Source of the DNA: Papio anubis
Lineage: Eukaryota; Chordata; Mammalia; Primates; Cercopithecidae
Direction of reading: 5' to 3'
Length of the DNA stretch: 64,000 nucleotides
Assembly: GCF_008728515.1 (NCBI RefSeq)
Contig: NC_044978.1
Location: 147,990,262 to 148,054,261, forward strand
Positions 1-10,076 of the stretch are shown here, in pieces. Made by a program: the position numbers and the translations under genes. The notes below the pieces were generated by a model that worked only from the letters and a program-made list of their open reading frames with translations, did no database searches and was not told where the DNA came from. The number at the start of each line of letters is the position of its first letter. The stretch's first letter is position 1.

Positions 1-145
1 CTGCTTCCACAGAATCATTAGCTTCTAGAGTTGCAGGCAGAATTGGGTTGAAAGTGTATCTATAAAGCATATGCATTGTACTTGATATGTAGTAAGTATT
101 CAATCAATTATCATTATTATGATCATGAATCTTTTTGTTCAACCA

Positions 146-572
146 TAGGGTGACCAACTGTCCCCACTTTGCCCGAGCCTGAAATCCATCTCGGGGGTTT
201 CTTGGTGCTAAATTTTTTTTTTTTTTTTTTTTTTGAGACAGAACCCAAGCTGGAGTGCAGTGGCATGATCTTGGCTCACTGCAACCTCTGCTTCCTGGGT
301 TCAAGTGACTCTCCTGCCTGAGTCTCCCGACTAGCTGGGATTAAAGGCATGTGCCACCACACCCAGCTAATTTTTTTTTCTTTCTATTTTTAGTAGATAC
401 AGGGTTTCACCATGTTGGCCAAGCTGGTCTCGAACTCCTGACCTCAGGTGATCTGCCTGCCTCAGCCTCCCAAAGTGCTGGGATTACAGGTGTGAGCAAC
501 CACGCCCAGCTGAGGCTTTTCAGTTCTAAAACTGAGACAGACTCAGGCCAACCAGGGTGGTTGGCTACCCTA
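146..572. mobile_element. Short palindromic DNA-transposon MITE split by an Alu
   Basis: The left end starts TAGGGTGACCAAC and the right end finishes GTTGGCTACCCTA, which are near-perfect terminal inverted repeats. An antisense Alu (213-511) sits in the middle. Without the Alu the element is about 130 bp, which fits a small non-autonomous DNA transposon. The exact family is not certain. Confidence 0.6.
213..511 (-). mobile_element. Alu, antisense, inserted in a MITE
   Basis: A T-run at 213-234 is followed by the complement of a full dimeric Alu, ending at GCCCAGC. About a dozen bases near the 3' end of the element, between GAGACAGA and the GCTGGAGTGCAG motif, are missing relative to the usual Alu. 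Open frames across this interval on both strands are Alu translations. Confidence 0.95.
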
Positions 573-694
573 TTTGACTCTAGCTCCGGGCAAGACAAAA
601 TATTAACACTATTGCATGAAATTCTCTTGGGACTTAGGAAGTAACTGGAAGAGAGAAAATTCTCCATGAATAGTTTCTAGATTAGAATGTCAAA

Positions 695-992
695 GGCCAC
701 GTGCAATGGCTCACACCTGTAATCCCAGCACTCTGGGAGGCTGAGGCGGGTAGATCACGAGGTTAGGAGTTCAAGACCAGCCTGGCCAAGATGGTGAAAC
801 CCCTATCTCTACTAAATATACAAAAATTAGCCAGGCATGGTGGCAGGCACCTGTAATCCCAGCTACTCAGGAGGCTGAGGTAGAGAATTGCTTGAACCCG
901 GGAGACAGAGGTTGCAGTGAGCCAAGATCATGCTACTGAACTCCAGCCTAGGCGACAGAGTGAGACTCTATCTCAAGGAAAAAAAAAAAAAA
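695..992 (+). mobile_element. Alu, sense, full length
   Basis: It begins GGCCACGTGCAATGGCTCAC, contains both monomers with the middle A-rich linker, and ends in a poly(A) tail at about 992. It lies 183 bp downstream of an oppositely oriented Alu. Confidence 0.95.
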
Positions 993-1119
993 TTTTAGGT
1001 TAGAAGAGATTTTGTGTCCCATGCTTCAACCTAGCCCAGGATGGCCTGAAATCCATCTCAGAAAGACTCCGTTTTTAAAGCCTACCAGGGAAGAAAATAA
1101 ATAATGTGTTCCGTTGGTA

Positions 1120-1215
1120 AGTATTGTGCACCAATCACTCTGCTACAAGCTGAGGGAAATACCAGGTGAATAAGACTCATTTTCTGTTCTATAGAAGCTT
1201 ACATTCTAGAAAGGG
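1120..1215 (-). mobile_element. L2 LINE 3' fragment, antisense
   Basis: The stretch has the order of words typical of a reverse-oriented L2 tail: a poor match to 'caccaatcactctgctacaagctgagg', then the better conserved 'gaagcttacattctagaa'. It is short and degraded. Confidence 0.5.
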
Positions 1216-1234
1216 AGACCATTAGTTATATACA

Positions 1235-1424
1235 CCATGAATTATCAAGACAGCTCACACTCTGCAAGGTATTTTAGGCAAGTAATCTCATTTAATCCTC
1301 ATGCTAACCCCAACAAGGTACTATCATTCCATTTTACAGATGAGGAAAGTGAGATTCAGAGAGATTGAGTTATATAAAATCACAAAGCAAGTAACTGCTA
1401 TAATTGATCTTAGGACCCAGGTCC
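1235..1424 (-). mobile_element. MIR SINE, antisense
   Basis: It contains the reverse-oriented MIR core, with TTTAATCCTCATGC and CATTTTACAGATGAGGAAAG, followed by the degraded equivalent of 'cacacagctagtaagtggc'. It abuts a sense MIR at 1425, giving a head-to-head pair. Confidence 0.85.
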
Positions 1425-1650
1425 ATAGTGGCTGAGAACATGGGCTCTGGAGTCATGCAAATCTGTGTTTGAATCCTGACTCTTCCACTGTCTTGTTATG
1501 TGACAAGTGTCCGTGAGTTGCTATTTCCTCCTCTGTAAAATGGGACAAATAATAATAGCCACTTTCAAGGGTTATGAAGGATAAATGAGAAACGCACTGA
1601 GCATGTGCTTGATGCGTCATAAATGCTCAACAAATACTCCTCATCATTGC
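1425..1650 (+). mobile_element. MIR SINE, sense
   Basis: It starts AGTGGCTGAGAACATGGGCT, the box-A side of the tRNA-derived MIR head, and continues through TCTGTAAAATGGGACAAATA to ATAAATGCTCAACAAATA. The element is nearly full length. Confidence 0.9.
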
Positions 1651-2168
1651 CATCACACCAAAACCCATTGTAGTTCCCCTTAGGTGGCCTCTTCCATTTC
1701 TACGCAAATCTTTCAGGGAAAGAGGCATCAAGAAATACATTGAGAGCTCAGACTGGGGGAAGACTTCCCAACTATGATGATGACTAAAGGCCTTATGCAA
1801 CACTGGAACTTGATCTTCATGAAAGGATAGAATTTCAATAGGTTGAGGTTGGGGCAGAAGAAATATTCCACACAGAGGGCAAGATTTCAGCTGAGGCAAA
1901 GAGGAAAGCACAGTTAGTTTGGGGAATGATAACTACTATTGGTTAGAGTGTAGGTTTTTTCATAAGGAGGTTGGTGGAGACACAGCTGAAAAGAAGCAAG
2001 ATCCTCACAACTCAGGTGATGTTTCTAGAAGGCTTTCCTCCAACCTTTGCTCCATAGGGTCTGCTGTCTTCTCTATTCTGGGTTCTCACATCACTTACTA
2101 TTCCCTGGGGCTACTCTTCTCAGCCCTGTGAATTGCTCTCTCATCTTCAATCTTCAACCTTCTTCTTC
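1651..2168. other. Unassigned sequence
   Basis: No convincing repeat or gene is visible. The open frames of 94 and 70 codons here have no recognisable domain. Confidence 0.5.
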
Positions 2169-2460
2169 TTTTTTTTTTGAGACAGGGTTTTGCTCTGTTG
2201 CCCAGACTGGAGTGCAATGGCGCAATCTCGGCTCACTGCGACCTCTGCCTCCCAGGTTCAAGTGATTCCCCTGCCTCAGCCTCCCAAGTAGCTGGCATTA
2301 CAGGCATAGGCCACCATGCCCAGCTAATTTTGTATTTTTAGTAGAGACAGGGTTTCTCCATGTTGATCAGGCTGGTCTCGAACTCCCGACCTCAGGTGAT
2401 CTGCCCACCTCTGCCTCCCAAAGTGCTGGATTTACAGGCATGAGCCACCGGGCCTGGCCA
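2169..2460 (-). mobile_element. Alu, antisense, full length
   Basis: A T-run at 2169 leads into GAGACAGGGTTTTGCTCTGT and the element ends GGGCCTGGCCA. Both monomers are present. Confidence 0.95.
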
Positions 2461-2959
2461 TCTTCATCCTTCTTTATGCCATGTGCTGGACATGGTGTTA
2501 CACAGTTGTGTATTCTAACCCTTTCAGGGTGTTCTCAGATAAGTTCCCAAAGTCTCACTGGATGGGCTGGATTGGAGGTGGGGCAGGGGCTGAAAGAGGG
2601 TCATGACAGATTAGAATGTCTGAAAGATGTAAAAGACAGTCTTTTTTTTTTTTTTTTTTCCTATATAAGTTTCAGGTTTCTTGACTTTTTCTAGAGGACT
2701 AAATGAAATCACAATAAAACAACCTGTAGCATGTAGGGGAGGCATGCATTTCTTAGGAAATCTGTCTCTGAAAAGACAGTCTGGAGAGGTCAGATAAAAT
2801 TTAGAATATGTTTTTCACATTCATAGAAACAGAAGATTCAGGGGAGAAAATATCTGGAAAAGATATCGGGAGTGAAAACAGATGCAGTGTTTATGATCTA
2901 GGGAACAGCAACAGTGTTTTCCAGGAACTTAGCAGAAAGAAGACGCTGTGCATGGAGGA
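2461..2959. other. Unassigned sequence with a poly(T) run
   Basis: The only obvious feature is a T homopolymer at 2641-2659. No gene or dated repeat was recognised. Confidence 0.5.
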
Positions 2960-3633
2960 TGTTATGGGTTGAACTGTGTCTCACCAAAATTCAAATGCTG
3001 AAGCCCTAGCTCCCAGTACCTTGGAATTTGGAGATAGAACCTTTAAAGAAATAATTAAGTGGCCAGGTGCAGTGGCTCATGCCTGTAATTTCAGCACTTT
3101 GAGAGGCTCAGGTGGGCGGATCACAAGACCGAGACCATCCTGGCCAACACGGTGAAACCCGATCTCTACTAAAAATACAAAAATTAGCTGGGTGTGGTGG
3201 CGGCATGTGCCTATAATCCCAACTACTCGGGAGGCTGAGGCAGGAGAATCACTTGAACCTGGGAGGTGGAGGTTGTAGTGAGCTGAGATCACACCACTGC
3301 ACTCCAACCTGGAGACAGAACTAGACTCCATCTAAAAATAAAAGAAGAGAAAAGAAGTAATTAAGTGAAAATAAGGTCATTAGGGTAGTGTCCTTATAAG
3401 AAGAGGAAAGTTGGGCACCCACACAGACATGTGCAGAAGGAAGACCATGTGAGGAGACAGGGAGAAGACAGCCATCTGTAAGCCAAAGAGAGGGGTGTCA
3501 GAAGAAATCAGCCCTCCTGACATCTTAATCTTGGACTTCCAGCCTCCAGAATTGTGAGAAGAATAAATTTCTATGGTTTGAGCCACCCAGTCTGTGATAC
3601 TTAGTTATGAGGCAAACTTAGCAAACGAACACA
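2960..3633 (+). mobile_element. MLT1-type ERVL-MaLR LTR, split by an Alu
   Basis: This is an ancient retrovirus-like LTR. It starts TGTTATGGGTTGAACTGTGT, has the polyadenylation region with AATAAATTTCTATGGTTTGA, and ends near TTAGCAAACGAAC. It has no associated internal coding region. An Alu at 3061-3352 interrupts it. A 101-bp internal part (3413-3513) is duplicated at 4071-4171. Confidence 0.9.
3061..3352 (+). mobile_element. Alu, sense, inserted in the MLT1 LTR
   Basis: It is a full Alu starting GGCCAGGTGCAGTGGCTCAT. A 15-bp target duplication flanks it (AAGAAATAATTAAGT before, AAGAAGTAATTAAGT after, one mismatch), which proves insertion into the LTR. Confidence 0.95.
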
Positions 3634-4070
3634 CAGGACAAGAGAATATGGTTGGCTCAGCTTCTGACAGCATTTGGTATATTTTCTTTGCCCTTGCATT
3701 TTCATTTGTCTGTCGTGAGCTCCAAATGAGCTGCATACTTCATGGATTGATCTATTTAATTTGTAGGATTTTGTCACTGTTAAAAAATGGATAAAGTGGA
3801 TTTCCTTCCCCAAGGTGGATCCCTGTAATCTGTGTAATCCGTGTATAGCTCCTCTGTTGCAGCCTTGAAGCCCACAGGGCTCAGCCTCCCATTTTCTCCT
3901 CCAGCCAAAGGAACCTTTTAGACTTTCCTGAGGCTTGTAAGAGGGAGATGGCACAGGGTGGCTCCACCATGTACCAGACAGTGAGCAGCTTAACCAATAA
4001 CCCTTTGAGATTTCTGTCCCCTTTGGGTCTCCTTACCTTGGTCTTCTTTTGAACATTTTCCTCCCTCTTT
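3634..4070. other. Unassigned spacer between LTR copies
   Basis: No repeat was recognised. A 117-codon minus-strand frame (3601-3954) crosses it but shows no domain and overlaps the LTR edge. Confidence 0.4.
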
Positions 4071-4171
4071 GGGCACCCACACAGACATATGCAGAAGGAA
4101 GACCATGTGAGGAGACAGGGAGAAGACAGCCATCTGTAAGCCAAAGAAAGGGGTGTCACAAGAAATCAGCC
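4071..4171 (+). repeat. Second copy of a 101-bp MLT1 internal segment
   Basis: It matches 3413-3513 at 98 of 101 positions, with the same orientation 658 bp apart. The flanking sequence is not LTR. Unrelated MLT1 copies normally differ far more than this, so I infer a local duplication much younger than the LTR itself. Confidence 0.9.
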
Positions 4172-4209
4172 AAGGAGATTCTGGGATCCTCCCTGGTTGC
4201 TGGTGAAGC

Positions 4210-5075
4210 CTAAATTTTTCTTCTTGTTATTTTGCTGTAAACACTCCCATAGGCCTGATTTTCAAAATTGTGTTTACCCAGCTTATGATTCTCTACAAGT
4301 TCCTCAAGTCTGACACAGAGGGTCTTTGACCCCTCTGTTGATGTGTGGTCAGGAGTTTGCCACATGGATCCCAGCATTTCCCCACACTGCCATATGCCTG
4401 TGTGAGGGCTGGTTGGCATTCGACCACAGAGAGGCTTTGTGATTTTGAGTCCTGGTATAATTCCTAAGACCAAAGCATTGCAAACATTCCACTGATTTGT
4501 TGCTTCTTCACCACTGGGCCTGGCCCATTCTGTAGCACTTCTGCTGCTTCGTCTACTCACAACACAAGGCTGCCTCAGTAGTCCTCACCTTGGTAGTACC
4601 CACCCCTTCCCTGAGTGTCTACAGCTTCGGGCAGTGCTGGTTGCACTGTAAGCCCCACAGGACTCCAGGCTCCAGGTCAACCTGCAGCAGTAGATAAGGC
4701 TGGAGCCAGGGAGTGAAATTCACCCAAGTATCTCTGCAGTGATCCTGTTTTCACCTTCCAGGAAATAATCCCATTTCTCAAGAGCTTGAGTGTCTCCATC
4801 AAGACTAGCTCAAACACCATCCTCCTGTAGTTTTATGAGGGAGTTTCTTGGAGAAACTGCTCCTAACCTTATATCCATGAGCACTTCTCATCCAGTTCCA
4901 GACAACCTTCAAAAGGCGGTCCCACCAAAGCCAGGGCCATCTCACAGCTCGCCTCTGCCAGGGTGGTAGATTTAAGGACCTCCATGGTGGTGCCAGGAGG
5001 GCCTCCTCCCTCTCTGGCAGTCATGATGAAGGCCTTCACCTGTCTTGCATCTGAGCTGAAGGTGGCTCCTCTGCC
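4210..5075 (-). other. Coding-like minus-strand open blocks, unidentified
   Basis: Three open minus-strand blocks follow one another. The first, 5075-4869, is 68 codons between stops, with residues such as SSDARQVKAFIMTAREGG and a GTTMEVLKSTTLAEA stretch. The second, about 4868-4700, has two interrupting stops and includes LEKWDYFLEGENRITAEIL. The third is the 116-codon frame 4560-4210, starting MSRRSSRSATEW. An ATG at about 5080 lies just upstream in a different frame. The pattern could be an old processed pseudogene or the inside of a degraded element. I recognise no family, so this could also be chance. Confidence 0.2.
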
Positions 5076-5404
5076 TTAAACATCCTGGGTGGGACTCAGA
5101 ACCATAGCCCAATATGGTTGACTTCTCACAGGAAACCTCTAGCTTCACCCCACAACAACCACAAAATAGAAGTCAGTATCTTTTCATACCTCCCAAACAA
5201 AATCCACCTTGTAAAGTGCATCGAGTAATGTAGACATTTAATGAGGAGAAGGAGAAAAAGGCTTACATCGCATTCTCTATTCAACACTTTGGTTTTCCAC
5301 ACCTCCTGCCAATTAAATTTCTTCTTCAGCCATCACCTGCTTGGTCTTTCCTCCTCCAGCATTCTTCCTCCTCTCTGAACCCTTTCTCAGAACATGTGTG
5401 ATCT
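5076..5404. other. Unassigned sequence
   Basis: No gene or repeat was recognised. Confidence 0.4.
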
Positions 5405-6240
5405 GCAGATGTTTAATGTAGTTAGTACTTTATACATGTTAATAAGGTCAAATTGGTTGGTAGGGCTGTTCAAATCTTCTATAGCCTTTCTGATTTTTCT
5501 TTGTCTACCAATATTATCTAGAAGCGTTAAAATCTCCAACTATGACTGTGATTAATCAATTTCTGCCTTTATGGATGAATGGGATTCATCAATGATTCGT
5601 CCACATATTTTGACGCTTTGTGATTAGGTGCATACATGTTTAAGATGTTAGACCTTCTCAGTGAATGAATTCTTTGATTATTATGAAATGTCTGTCTTCA
5701 TCTCTGGTATTACTCTTTACCTTAGAGTCTACCTTGATATGAATATAGCAAGCCAGCTTTCTTATAACTGGCATTTGCATGTGCTCTTTTACTTTATCTG
5801 TGACACATCTGAGTCTTTATACTCAAAATATTTATCTTGTAAACAGTATATAGGTGGGCTCTGCCGTGTTATCCAGATTGACTATTTCTGCCTTTTACTT
5901 GAATTGTTTATTTACATTTAACCTAATTATTGATATATTTGGGTTTCCGTCTGTCATCCTAATATTTGTCTCCTTTGCTCTTTGTTCTATTTCCTGCCTT
6001 CTTTTGAGTGAACCAACTATTTTTTAACTGGTCATTTCCTTTCCTTTATTATATTTTTGTTTTAGTCATATCTTTGTGCTATTTTTTGGTGGTTGCTCTA
6101 GGATTTAGACATCCATCTTTAAGTTGTTATGGTCTACATTCAAATATTCTGTTACTTCTCAAACAGTGCACGGATTTTAACAATCATGTACTTCCTTTTA
6201 ACACCTCTCCTACGAGGGGCACCACCTTCTGTCATGCTGA
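5405..6240 (-). mobile_element. Old L1 (L1M) ORF2 fragment, antisense
   Basis: The strand reads as the complement of L1 ORF2. Landmarks include TTGGTAGGGCTGTTCAAATC, CCAACTATGACTGTGATT, TTGACTATTTCTGCCTTTTA and ACATTTAACCTAATTATTGA. The frame is broken many times. Both ends are truncated and the right end runs into a TG repeat. Confidence 0.75.

Positions 6241-6242
<2 letters not shown>

Positions 6243-6279
<37 letters not shown>
6243..6279. repeat. (TG)n microsatellite
   Basis: About 18 uninterrupted TG units. It explains the poly-CV/poly-TH frames translated across it. Confidence 0.98.
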
Positions 6280-6281
<2 letters not shown>

Positions 6282-7017
6282 GGGGTGAGGTCAATCTTAT
6301 GTGTAGTTGTTCTGGGTCTGGGCTCATTTGTGACTTCAGTTAGATATAAGTCGCCACTGCCCTCCAATATCATTAAGACAATATGACAACTTCCCCTTCA
6401 GCAGATCTCTAAGTGCCAATGAGACTTTATGGATCCCTTTATGTTCTGTAGTTAACTGGTCAGCTTTTTAAGGTGCAAGTGACCTCTTTCTGCTTTATAA
6501 CCTGACTGTCAGCTTTTGGGGCTGCTGGGGAATTCTCTTTGCTGGTCAGACTTACCCCTGGCTGTTCATGCCTTCAAACACCAATCTCTCTCAGATCTTT
6601 TGTCTTGTCCCTGCCCCTGAGGGTTGCTGTGATGCACTTGGGAAAGTACAGCAGTCCCCTGAAAAGATTTCTTTGGTTCCACCTCAGCCTGCTGCAGACA
6701 GGATGGTGAAGGCTTAGAGACTGGTGAAGGCTCAGAGGGCTTTGGAGAGGTCTATCTCGGTTCACCTGTCCTGCTTCTCCACAGGAACAATCTCTCTCAG
6801 CTCTCCTGCCCTGTCCCCAGACATCGGTGTGCTAACCCTATGCACTTGATGTGGAAGGAGCTGGCAGGTAAGGTGCAGCTCTGCTGTAAGGCTGGGATCC
6901 TGGGGATGCTGCTGTCTTGACAGTCCATATGCAAGGACTTAGGCAGGTTTGTTGACAATTCAGCTAATTTCTTCTTATTCCTGTCTACGGCACGTTCTTC
7001 CTTCTCCCACCAATCCC
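6280..7017. other. Unassigned sequence, possibly old LINE
   Basis: The first part may continue the antisense L1 beyond the TG repeat. The rest (6380-7017) shows no recognised element. Frames of 63 and 92 codons on the minus strand have no visible domain. Confidence 0.35.
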
Positions 7018-7359
7018 ATGATGGTCTGAATGCCCATAACCCCTCAGAATTCATATATTGAAGCCTAGCTCCCAAGGCAGTGTATTAAGAGGTAGGTTTT
7101 TGGGAGGTGATTAAGTAATGAACACAGAGCTCTACTAATGGCATTAGTGCCCTTATAAAAGAGACTGGAAGGAGCATGTTAGCCCCTTCTTGCCCTTCCA
7201 TCATGTGAGGAACAGATGGTGCCCTCACCAGACACCATATCTGCTGGCATCTTGATCTTGGACTTTCCAGCCTTCAGAACTGTAAACAAAAAAATTCTGT
7301 TGTTCACAAATTACCCAGTCTAAGATATTTTGTCACAGCAGCCCAAACAGACTAAGACA
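7018..7359 (+). mobile_element. MaLR-type LTR
   Basis: The series CAGAATTCATATATTGAAGC, GGTGATTAAGTAATGA, TTAGTGCCCTTATAAAAGAG and CTTGATCTTGGACTTTCCAG, with end GCCCAAACAGACTAAGACAG, is the standard order of this LTR group. It is solitary, with no internal region. Confidence 0.85.
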
Positions 7360-8754
7360 GATCTCCTGGGATGCAAGCAAATTATGAAAAACTTAGTGCT
7401 TTCTGGAATTTAGTTCATTTAGGTTTCTTTGCATTCCCAGCTCTAGGGTGGGTCTAATAAATGATTGTCTTGTAGTTTTCCTGGCTTTTTCTTATTGTAG
7501 GTATAAGAGCACCATGTCTTGCCACTTACTACATTCTAACAGAAAGTGAAACTCCCTAAAGTAATTTTTATCTTTTATATGTGACCAAGTTTTCCTTTCT
7601 GATAATTTCTAACATCTTTTTTTCTACCCATAGAACTCTGAAATTTCACAATGATACGTATGTTGGTAGGGTTTTTTGTTGTTGTTGTTGTTGTTATTTA
7701 TTGTTAGGCACTGAGTAGCCTCTTTAAATATATCAATTCTGCAAAATATTCTTGTAGTTTTGCCTTAATAATTTTCTTCCCTCCCGTTTTGCTGTTCTTT
7801 TTTTTGCTAGAACTCGTATTAGTTGGGTGTTGAACCTCCTTTCTTGATCCTCTGGGTCTCTTAGCTTTTCCTCTTCCACCTATATCTTTTTATTTTATTT
7901 TCTTGGAAGATTTTTTCAACGTTATTTTCCAATAACTTACACTTTAAATGTTCATATATATGTATATAATTTCCAAGAGTTCTTTTTGGCTGTTCTCCAT
8001 TTTTCTTCCTTCCTTTAAAAACATAAACCTTTTTTTTGCTTAATAGAAACAAATTCTCTTTGAGAATATAACTTGGAGTCATTTTCAAGTTTTCTTTTGT
8101 CCCTTCTACCTACATTGTCTATTTCTTCTGAGTTCTTTTTCCATGTCTTTGTTTCCTTGGTTTTTGGTCTCTATCTTTCATGTTTGCTTCTCATATGTCT
8201 GATGATCCTTGGTTGTCCTTTTAGAGTTAAAAGTGAGACACTAAAAAGCTAAATAAGCTCGGTGTATCTATCTGCACAGGATTTATTGATTTGTGGGATG
8301 GACCAAAAGGTGGCTAGATGGGACCCTGCGTGCCAGTATTTCTATATTTATTTTTTTAAATGGTAAGTTCTATAAAGTGAGGGAAGGCAGTTGTGGGTCT
8401 CATTGTTCAGTATGCACTTGGTACCCTTTTGACTTCAACAAGGTGCTCCTGCTTCCCTTCTTCTATCCTTCACAGAACCCTCTGGTTTGGCTACTCTGGA
8501 GAATAAACCCAGTGGGGGAGCTTCCTGACTCTTTAGGGTGAAGGTAGGCATCTGAGGATCTGACTACTGTTCATTACAATTTGAACCAATCCTGATATTC
8601 AGTCCTACCCTCACTAAGTAATTGCCAAGGGGGGCTTCCAGTTTCGGAGCCTTTCCAGGGTGCTGCCATCTGAGTTGTCTTGCTTTTTTGACACCTTCCC
8701 CTTGCCCTAAGATCCCACTTTCTTTACCTTTTCACTTTCATCTTTTTCATCATT
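7360..8754. other. AT-rich sequence, possible old LINE remnants
   Basis: It includes a short (TTG)n run at 7677-7699 and a stretch (7720-8110) with LINE-like wording such as TTTCCAAGAGTTCTTTTTGG. No family could be fixed and no gene is evident. Confidence 0.35.
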
Positions 8755-9010
8755 TTTTATTGGATGTCTAGAAAAATAAATTTATCAGTGGATGATAGAC
8801 AGAAGGGAGAAAAGGGGCCTTTGAAAGATTTACACAGGAATTGGCATTTTAACTGGTCTTGAAGAACCCCTTAGATTTTGATTATTGAAAGATTGGCTGG
8901 AATATTAGAATGTAGAGGGAAATTCTGGGTCAAAGAAACCGCATGAGCAGGTAGGAATCAAAGTGATTTAGGTTAAATGGTTTCTTCACTCTAAGTCAGT
9001 TACCAGTTTC
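8755..9010 (+). repeat. Old repeat, first of two local direct copies
   Basis: It aligns with 9380-9610 along its length, sharing words such as TCTTGAAGAA, ATTAGAATGTAG and TTAAATGGTTT. The family looks like an ancient mammalian repeat but was not named. Confidence 0.6.
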
Positions 9011-9159
9011 ACCATCACTTTCCATATGCAAAAATTTGTGGATCTCTGGCTCACTGATGTCTCTTCTCCTGTACTTTGGTCTTTTTCAAATTTTGATCCT
9101 TTTTGATACCTTTCAGTTTAGTGGGACTTGGAGGAGGAGCAGTAGTAAATGCATTTGTT

Positions 9160-9372
9160 TAACCCAGAGTTTCTCAGCTGTGGTACTGTTGACATTTTGG
9201 GATGATGGTTCTTTGTTGGGCGTGTCGGGGGTTGCTATTTTGTGCATTGTAGGATGTTTAGCAGCATCTAGAATTCTACTCACTAGCTGCCAGTAGTTCC
9301 CACCCCCAGCTGTAATAGCCAAACAGGTCCCTAGATATTGCTGAATGTCCTTTGGAGGGGGACATCATCCAG
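9160..9372 (+). mobile_element. MER20 (hAT-Charlie) DNA transposon
   Basis: It matches the well-known MER20 order: CAGAGTTTCTCAGCTGTGGT, TGACATTTTGGGATGATGG, TGCATTGTAGGATGTTTAGC, GCAGCATCTAGAATTCTACT, CCAGTAGTTCCCACCCCC, and a degraded right end. It sits between the two copies of a local duplication. Confidence 0.85.
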
Positions 9373-9379
9373 TATTATT

Positions 9380-9767
9380 GGATTAAAAACAGAGTCGTTA
9401 GTAAATGATGGGGAGAGAGGGAAAAAAGGGGGCTCTGACAGGTTTATTAAGGAAATGGTGTTTTGACTAGGTCTTGAAGAATCAGTTGGCTTTTTACTAG
9501 TGGAATATTGGCTATAGTGTTAGAATGTAGTGAAGGAAACTGTTGGTGAAAAAAATCACATAAGCAAATGAGAGCAAAGGGATTTGAGTTAAATGGTTTT
9601 CTATAATCCCAGTGTAGGTACATATGATGGGGGAAAAGGCTGCAAAGGTAAGAGGCGGATTACGAAGGCCTTGAATGGAAGCATATGGAACCCGGGTATT
9701 ATCCTGCAGTGATATGATCACAAGTTTTACTTTGAGCAATAACGCTAACTTTAGGAAGTAGAACCTA
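9380..9767 (+). repeat. Old repeat, second local direct copy and its extension
   Basis: The first 230 bp align with 8755-9010. The remainder to 9767 reads like further sequence of the same old repeat and is cut by the Alu at 9768. Confidence 0.55.
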
Positions 9768-10076
9768 GGCCAGATGCAGTGGCTCAGGCCTATAATCCCA
9801 GCACTTTGGGAGGCTGAGGTGGGCAGATAACTTGAGGCCGGGAGTTCGAGGCCAGCCTGGCTGACATGGTGAAATGCCGTCTCTACTAAAAATACAAAAA
9901 ATTAGCCAGGCATGGTGATGCACACTTGTAGTCCCAGCTACTCAGGAGGCTGAGGCAGGAGAATTGCTTGAATCTAGAGCCGGAGGTTGCAGTGAGCAGA
10001 GATCGTGCCACTGCCCTCTAGCCTGGGTGACAGGTGGTAGAGTGAGACTCTGTCTGAAAAAAAAAAACAAAAACAC
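9768..10076 (+). mobile_element. Alu, sense, full length
   Basis: It starts GGCCAGATGCAGTGGCTCAG and ends in an A-rich tail. Imperfect target duplications AAGTAGAACCT and AAGTAGGACCT flank it. Confidence 0.95.

Noticed and set aside
6008..6386. Frames with poly-Cys-Val or poly-Thr-His
   Set aside because: They come from reading the TG microsatellite and antisense L1.
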